Assembly (NCBI RefSeq): GCF_001680005.1
Contig: NC_033567.1
Coordinates: 1,674,001-1,738,000 of the forward strand
Direction: 5' to 3'
Source: Plasmodium coatneyi
Taxonomy: Eukaryota > Apicomplexa > Aconoidasida > Haemosporida > Plasmodiidae
DNA: 64,000 bases
The first letter of the stretch is position 1. The number at the start of each line of letters is the position of its first letter. The position numbers were made by a program, and so were the translations under genes. A model generated the notes under the pieces. That model was not told where the DNA came from and searched no databases. It saw only the letters and a program-made list of their open reading frames with translations. Below are positions 59,301-64,000 of the stretch, piece after piece.

Positions 59301-61946
59301 TTACGTAGGATGATAAGTTATATTCCTCGGCCTTGTATTACTTCTATTCCTTCCGCCTCTCCTTCGCTGTCCATCATTATATAAAGTAGAACCATTCGTT
59401 GTTGTTGATTCTGCTATAGAACCTATGGTGGACTCATCCGTGGCTGTATATTCTGTTGTAGAGTCGTCTAAAAACCTGTTGAATGGTCGTTCTGTTGTTC
59501 TTCTTTTTCGGTTGCTGTTGTTGCTTCTCCCACCAGAGGAAAGGGTGTTACTTATCAAAGAAGGTAAGGAAGTGTACTGAAGTAGGAAGAAGGAAGGGAA
59601 GGAAGAAAGTAGATGAAGGGAAAGGGAAGGAGTGGTAGGGTATGTGTATCATAGAGCTTATTTTAATATTTAACAATTCAAAGAAACAAAATATAATATA
59701 TTGAACTTTATACTATGTATATTTTCACCATGTGGTTCTTTTTACCTTATATAGGAAGAAAGCGGTTGTAGGAAGTCCTATTAATGCAGTGACAGAGGAA
59801 ATCGCTGTAGCAGGGACTATACTTCCACCAGGGGAGGTTGCATCGTGTTGTTCTTCCCTTGCCCCTGGTGTACTTATTGGATTACATTTTAATTCCTCCA
59901 GCTTCTTGCTCCTGTAATCCTTACACATGTCCTGGAATTCGGTACAACATGGATTAGTAGGAGTTCCCCGTGTACATTTCCCACATATTTCATTATAAGC
60001 TGTATAACCCTCCTTTAAGTGGTCATAATACTTTTGATCACAGGGAGTCTTTTCAGGATTAGGATTCTGTAATTGTCCCTTTATACCATCATGGTCCATA
60101 TAATACTCATATGCTAGTTTTCTTTTATTGAAAATGGTTTTATCAATGTTACCTTTGCATAGCGGTCCACACTTATTACCACTTCCCCCCTCCATTTTAG
60201 TCAGTCCCTCCTGAATATCATCCATAAGGTCATCAAATGAATCAATTTGGTCCTTCTCTTCAAACAGTTTAAGTCCTAACCATAGGTAAAGAAATTTAAA
60301 AGGATCCTTGTACAACGAACCACACTTTTTCTTAATGGTCCGAGTTACATAACACCAAGCATGGAAAATTTTATTCACTTCACTGTCCTCAAATACCTTC
60401 CCACTTAGTGCCTTTGTCAACTTAGTCTTCACGTCGTTCACCTCCCTTTCACCGACATCACAACCCTCTTTACCATCTCCATTATCAAATTTCTGATATA
60501 ACATTTTGGAAGGTAATTTATTCAAATGTTCTCTCTGCAAATATGCAATTAGGCAGGGGGGAAAAAGAAGAGTGGAACGTGCAAATATATATATATATAT
60601 ATACATACACATATATATGTATAAATGTATATCTATGCATTACTCCCCCCACCACCCCTAACAAACTTCCTTCTACCACCTTGGGACTACCTAACACCCC
60701 CTAAGTGCACCCCTCTGCACACTTCCCCTAACAACCCACCTTCCCTTCCACCTACCATCACCCACCTAACAACCTTCCTTCCACCAACCACCACTCTAAC
60801 AACCTTCCTTCGATCCACCAACCACCCACCTAACAACCTTCCTTCGATCCACCAACCACCCACCTAACAACGTTCCACCAACAACGTACCACAATAACAA
60901 CCTTCCTTCCACCTTACCACCCCTAACACTCTTACTTCCACTCTAGAGAAGGTTGTTCATTTTGAATGAGGAATTGTTTAATTCCTATCATTCCCTTTGT
61001 ATATACTTACCGTTAATTCCGTCCCTTTTGCTGGAATAGCGTCGGGGGAGCCCATCACTTCTGTGGGGCATGAGTCATTATCATCATCTTCCTCATCTTC
61101 GGGTTTCGTTGCACATGGCAATGTTGGTTTCTTATTTTTATCAAAATATTTTTTATATTCATTTTTAAGTTCGTTACAAAAGAGATCACTAGTAGTCTCT
61201 CCACAACTGTTACTTTCAGTTGAATATACTGATTGAACATCGCTCAGATATTGGTCACATATTTCAGTACATAAAAATTCATTACTTTGCGGTTTTCCCA
61301 GTAAGGTTTTATAGTTGTAAGAATAATCAAATATTTTTTTCCTTGGAGTAAAAATACTTACGTCAATACCAGGGTATAAATCCTTACACTTCTTATTATT
61401 GTATGGTAACCCGAACTGATGCAATTTCTTGTAAATTGCACCTATAACTTGCCCCAGTGGGCTTCTGCCATATATTTTATCTTTTATTTTTTCACCTAAC
61501 CAATAATAAAAGAAATAACAGGGACTATAATAATTCGTGGGATTCGTTTCCTTTGTACATGCGTAATAGTAGTTTTTTACAATTTTTTCGGTATCACTTC
61601 CAACGCTCGTGTATATTGCCACTGTCCCCTTCACCTGTTCTATGATTTGCTCATTGGAACATTGTCCATGTGCTTCTGCGGGGCAAGTCTGTCCCTCTTC
61701 AAATTTTTTATATTCCTTCTCTGAGGGCAATTGTGTTAAACATGGATTCTACAAAGAACAAAATGGAACAGAGGGAAGTGGAACATATAAATGGGTGTAT
61801 GTATGTAAAGATGGATGTGTTCCTATGCGTTCTTTTTTACACATTATTGTTTTATGATAAATAAATCAAAACACATTACACTTCCTGCTTGTATATTTAT
61901 ATTTTGAATAAAAAATAATCACCTGTGTTCCTTTGTCCCCTGCCAT
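59301..61946 (-). CDS. KIR: Two-domain KIR variant antigen, four exons
   Basis: Exons 61923-61946 (MAGDKGTQ), 61011-61748, 59746-60534 and 59301-59576, all phase 0, about 608 residues. Domain 1 (9-254) opens NPCLTQLPSEKEY, has FFYYWLGEK and IFDYSYNYK motifs, then an acidic EDEEDDD stretch and ends GTELT without a helix. Domain 2 (255-517) opens REHLNKLPSKMLY, has FLYLWLGLK and AYEYYMDH motifs and a helix (about 496-515) closing TAFFLYK. The tail begins YTSLPSL, has RKRRT and ends NITYHPT. The linking intron (476 bases) carries the minisatellite as its C-rich complement on the plus strand. This is the clearest two-domain model in the window because first exon, helix and tail each occur once. 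Confidence 0.85.
60640..60945. repeat. G-rich minisatellite, reverse orientation
   Basis: CCACCTAACAACCTTCCTTCCACCAACC-like units; the G-rich strand is the transcribed sense strand of the surrounding minus-strand gene, opposite to the blocks at 1.8 and 23.1 kb. Confidence 0.9.
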
Positions 61947-62957
61947 TGTTTATGTATACATTCTACTATATGTAATGAATTTTATGTTAAAATACGTTTC
62001 CTATTTATATATAGTAAATATATGAGAATTTTCATTCTTCCCTTGTTTCTTCATGATTATATAACAAACGTTTCTTCGAAGAACATATTACATTATTATT
62101 ATTTATATGATATTCAATTGGTTCTTTACATAGATATATAATATTAATGCGATTTTCCCCATTCTTGATAAGAATTTTAATATATGTATTACTTATTCCT
62201 ATTTTACTGTTATTTTAAAAGAGTGTGATTCATTAAAAATGATTAAAAAATTATGAATCAAAGTGCTCTCTATTTAGGATTGAACAAAATATTTTTCACG
62301 CGCCCGAACCATGAGATTCTTCCTTCTTTTACTAAAAAACTTTTCTTTGTACGATGTATTTATATATGCAATTTCATAGTAAACCGGTTTTCTCCCATTT
62401 GCGATTCCTAAGTAATAATAATAGTCTTCCTACTTTCCTTCCCCCAGCCCCCTCCCCCTCTACACTTCTATGTGTGCTTGTCAAATATTTTTTACACTGA
62501 ACATACATATTTATAATGGGGTAAATATGTGTGAAATGTATGATTCATTCAAAATTTTTACTATTTTAAAAATTTGTTGGTGTGCTGTGTTGTGCTGTGT
62601 TTTAGTACTCTTTATATATAAAGAGGAATATATATGGGTATGTGCTCCCCCCCCCCTGTATACATATAATATTCCATGGTATGTTAACAATTCCATTCCT
62701 GCATAAATATACTACAATTTCCTCAGTATTTAGAATATACAATTCCAAGGTTCCCCCCATCCTGCATTAAATATGATTCATATGATAGATATGTGTGGGA
62801 AATTTCTCTCCTTCCTTCCCTTTTTTTGGCACATTCTATAAGGACATCATTCATTCACTCAACAAAATGTGCAAAATCCTTATAGTTACTTACTGCTGGG
62901 GGGGGGAAGGATACTTACTTAAAGCTACATTCCAATGTGTTACATTCAATGTGTTCG
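61947..62957. other. Intergenic, no gene
   Basis: AT-rich spacer; small open frames lack motifs. Confidence 0.6.
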
Positions 62958-64000
62958 TTACATACGTCCATAACTTATATTATTCCGTCTCTGTCGTTCC
63001 TGTGTCCTTCCATTATTTGTTATTCCTGCTCCTCTTCTACCATTATTATTTGTTCTTCCTCTTCTATCATTATTCTTTCTTCTAAAATGCTCATTATATA
63101 TGGTAGATCCATCTGTGGAATGGTCACCTATTGTGGAAGGTGTTATTGTTGAGCCGTACGTTGAAGAATTCTCTGTAGAATATGATGTTGTGGAAGTGTC
63201 CATTGAAGTTAACGTGTCAAAGTCGTGTCCATTTGTTCTTTTTTTCCTGTTGGTTCTACTACTGTTGCTTCCTCCTCCACCAGAATGGTTACGAAACCAG
63301 GAGGGTAAAAGATTATACTGAAAATTGTGAGAAGGGGCGTGGAAAGGTGTATATATATGTACATATACATATGTATATATATGTAGATATATATATATAT
63401 GAATATATATACATATGTACTTATATATACTTATACATATATGCATTATATATATAGTTCTATGATGATTGTAGTTATTACTTACCTTATATAAAAGGGA
63501 TGTAGCAAATCCAAGTGCACCTATAGAAAATATAGACGAAATGGTGGCAGTCATTGCTGTGTTACTTTTAGGTGAGGCATACTTTAATTCTAATTGGACG
63601 TCTTTATAAACTGTATCACTATTTAAAGGTCCCTTTGACACATATGTCAAGCTGAGCGGGTTTTGACTATTTTTGTTCGTTTCATATGTGTCCCTGAATT
63701 CGGTACAATATAGGTCATCGTCCCACTTACTTTTACAATCATTAAGAACCTTTTCAAATGCTGTTTTAGCTTGGTTTAGGTGTTGGTAATAAGCATTGTC
63801 GCAGTAGTTGTTATGAGATTTTAGAAGGTCCTTTATATTTTTATAGTCAAAAGTGAAGTCGAATACGGTTCTTCTGTGACCAAAAATTGTCTGATCAATG
63901 TTACTGTTGTCTTTGTAAAAAAGTGTACAATTGTTCTCAACACCAAATTGTTCCAATGCAGTGTAAATGTCACCCATAACACTTAAAAATCTAGTAACAC
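62958..64000 (-). CDS. KIR: KIR variant antigen, 5' end beyond window
   Basis: Exon 3 is 62958-63317 and exon 2 runs from 63486 past the right edge. The visible part of exon 2 is the C-terminal two thirds of the Cys-rich domain, with a VFDFTFDYKNI motif, three or more conserved Cys, and a helix closing ATSLLYK. The tail (119 residues) begins YNLLPSWFRNHSGGGG, has TNRKKR, a D-F-D-T-L-T motif, Ser/Thr repeats and an Arg/Asn-rich end finishing NISYGRM. The open frame also runs through intron 2, but the GTAAGT donor at the Tyr-Lys codon pair and the CAG acceptor match the other genes. The first exon and domain start are not in the window. Confidence 0.88.
   Translation of the reverse strand, partial: VTRFLSVMGDIYTALEQFGVENNCTLFYKDNSNIDQTIFGHRRTVFDFTFDYKNIKDLLKSHNNYCDNAYYQHLNQAKTAFEKVLNDCKSKWDDDLYCTEFRDTYETNKNSQNPLSLTYVSKGPLNSDTVYKDVQLELKYASPKSNTAMTATISSIFSIGALGFATSLLYKVSNNYNHHRTIYIMHICISIYKYICIYIHIYIYLHIYTYVYVHIYTPFHAPSHNFQYNLLPSWFRNHSGGGGSNSSRTNRKKRTNGHDFDTLTSMDTSTTSYSTENSSTYGSTITPSTIGDHSTDGSTIYNEHFRRKNNDRRGRTNNNGRRGAGITNNGRTQERQRRNNISYGRM

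Noticed and set aside
1..64000. tRNA, rRNA or other structural RNA genes
   Set aside because: No cloverleaf-like or conserved RNA sequence was recognised by eye; a covariance-model search would be needed to exclude small ones.

Overview
The window looks like subtelomeric or chromosome-internal variant-antigen DNA from a simian malaria parasite of the Plasmodium knowlesi type (P. knowlesi itself, with P. coatneyi as the main alternative). Three things point there. Seventeen loci have the exon plan and motifs of KIR (pir superfamily) genes. One locus is a six-exon SICAvar gene with the characteristic cytoplasmic exon. One KIR carries a long stretch resembling host CD99, a feature described for P. 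knowlesi KIR proteins. All gene models here were spliced by eye from frame, GT/AG sites and family motifs; no search was run.

Layout. 1-13 kb: minus-strand KIR genes and pseudogenes (1574-3340 pseudogene, 6612-7937, 9029-10518, 11523-12444 pseudogene), with a frameshifted two-transmembrane exported-protein gene at 4656-5466. 13.9-22 kb: the plus-strand block, with a KIR carrying a Gly/Ser/Pro repeat (13912-15251) and the SICAvar gene (17093-22045), whose second intron holds degenerate telomere-like repeats. 22.7-35 kb: four minus-strand KIRs, one with two extracellular domains. 35-39 kb: a gene-poor stretch with an unexplained coding-like island. 39-43 kb: plus-strand KIR with the CD99-like segment (39150-40842) and a two-transmembrane exported protein (42061-42789). 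43-64 kb: seven minus-strand KIR loci, two of them two-domain, one a pseudogene and the last cut by the window edge.

A typical KIR here has a tiny first exon (2-12 codons), a large exon with the Cys-rich extracellular domain (L-P-S near its start, a YYWLG-like motif, F-D-Y/F before mid-domain) ending in a transmembrane helix closed by F-F-L-Y-K, and a last exon encoding a basic, Ser/Thr-rich cytoplasmic tail. Introns and spacers are filled with AT microsatellites, polypurine or polypyrimidine tracts and a dispersed G-rich minisatellite.

The products are probably infected-red-cell surface or exported proteins expressed clonally. The locus acts as an archive for antigenic variation: intact genes, recent duplicates (13.9 and 39.2 kb), domain duplications (26.9-29.3, 43.5-45.6, 59.3-61.9 kb) and decaying copies lie side by side.
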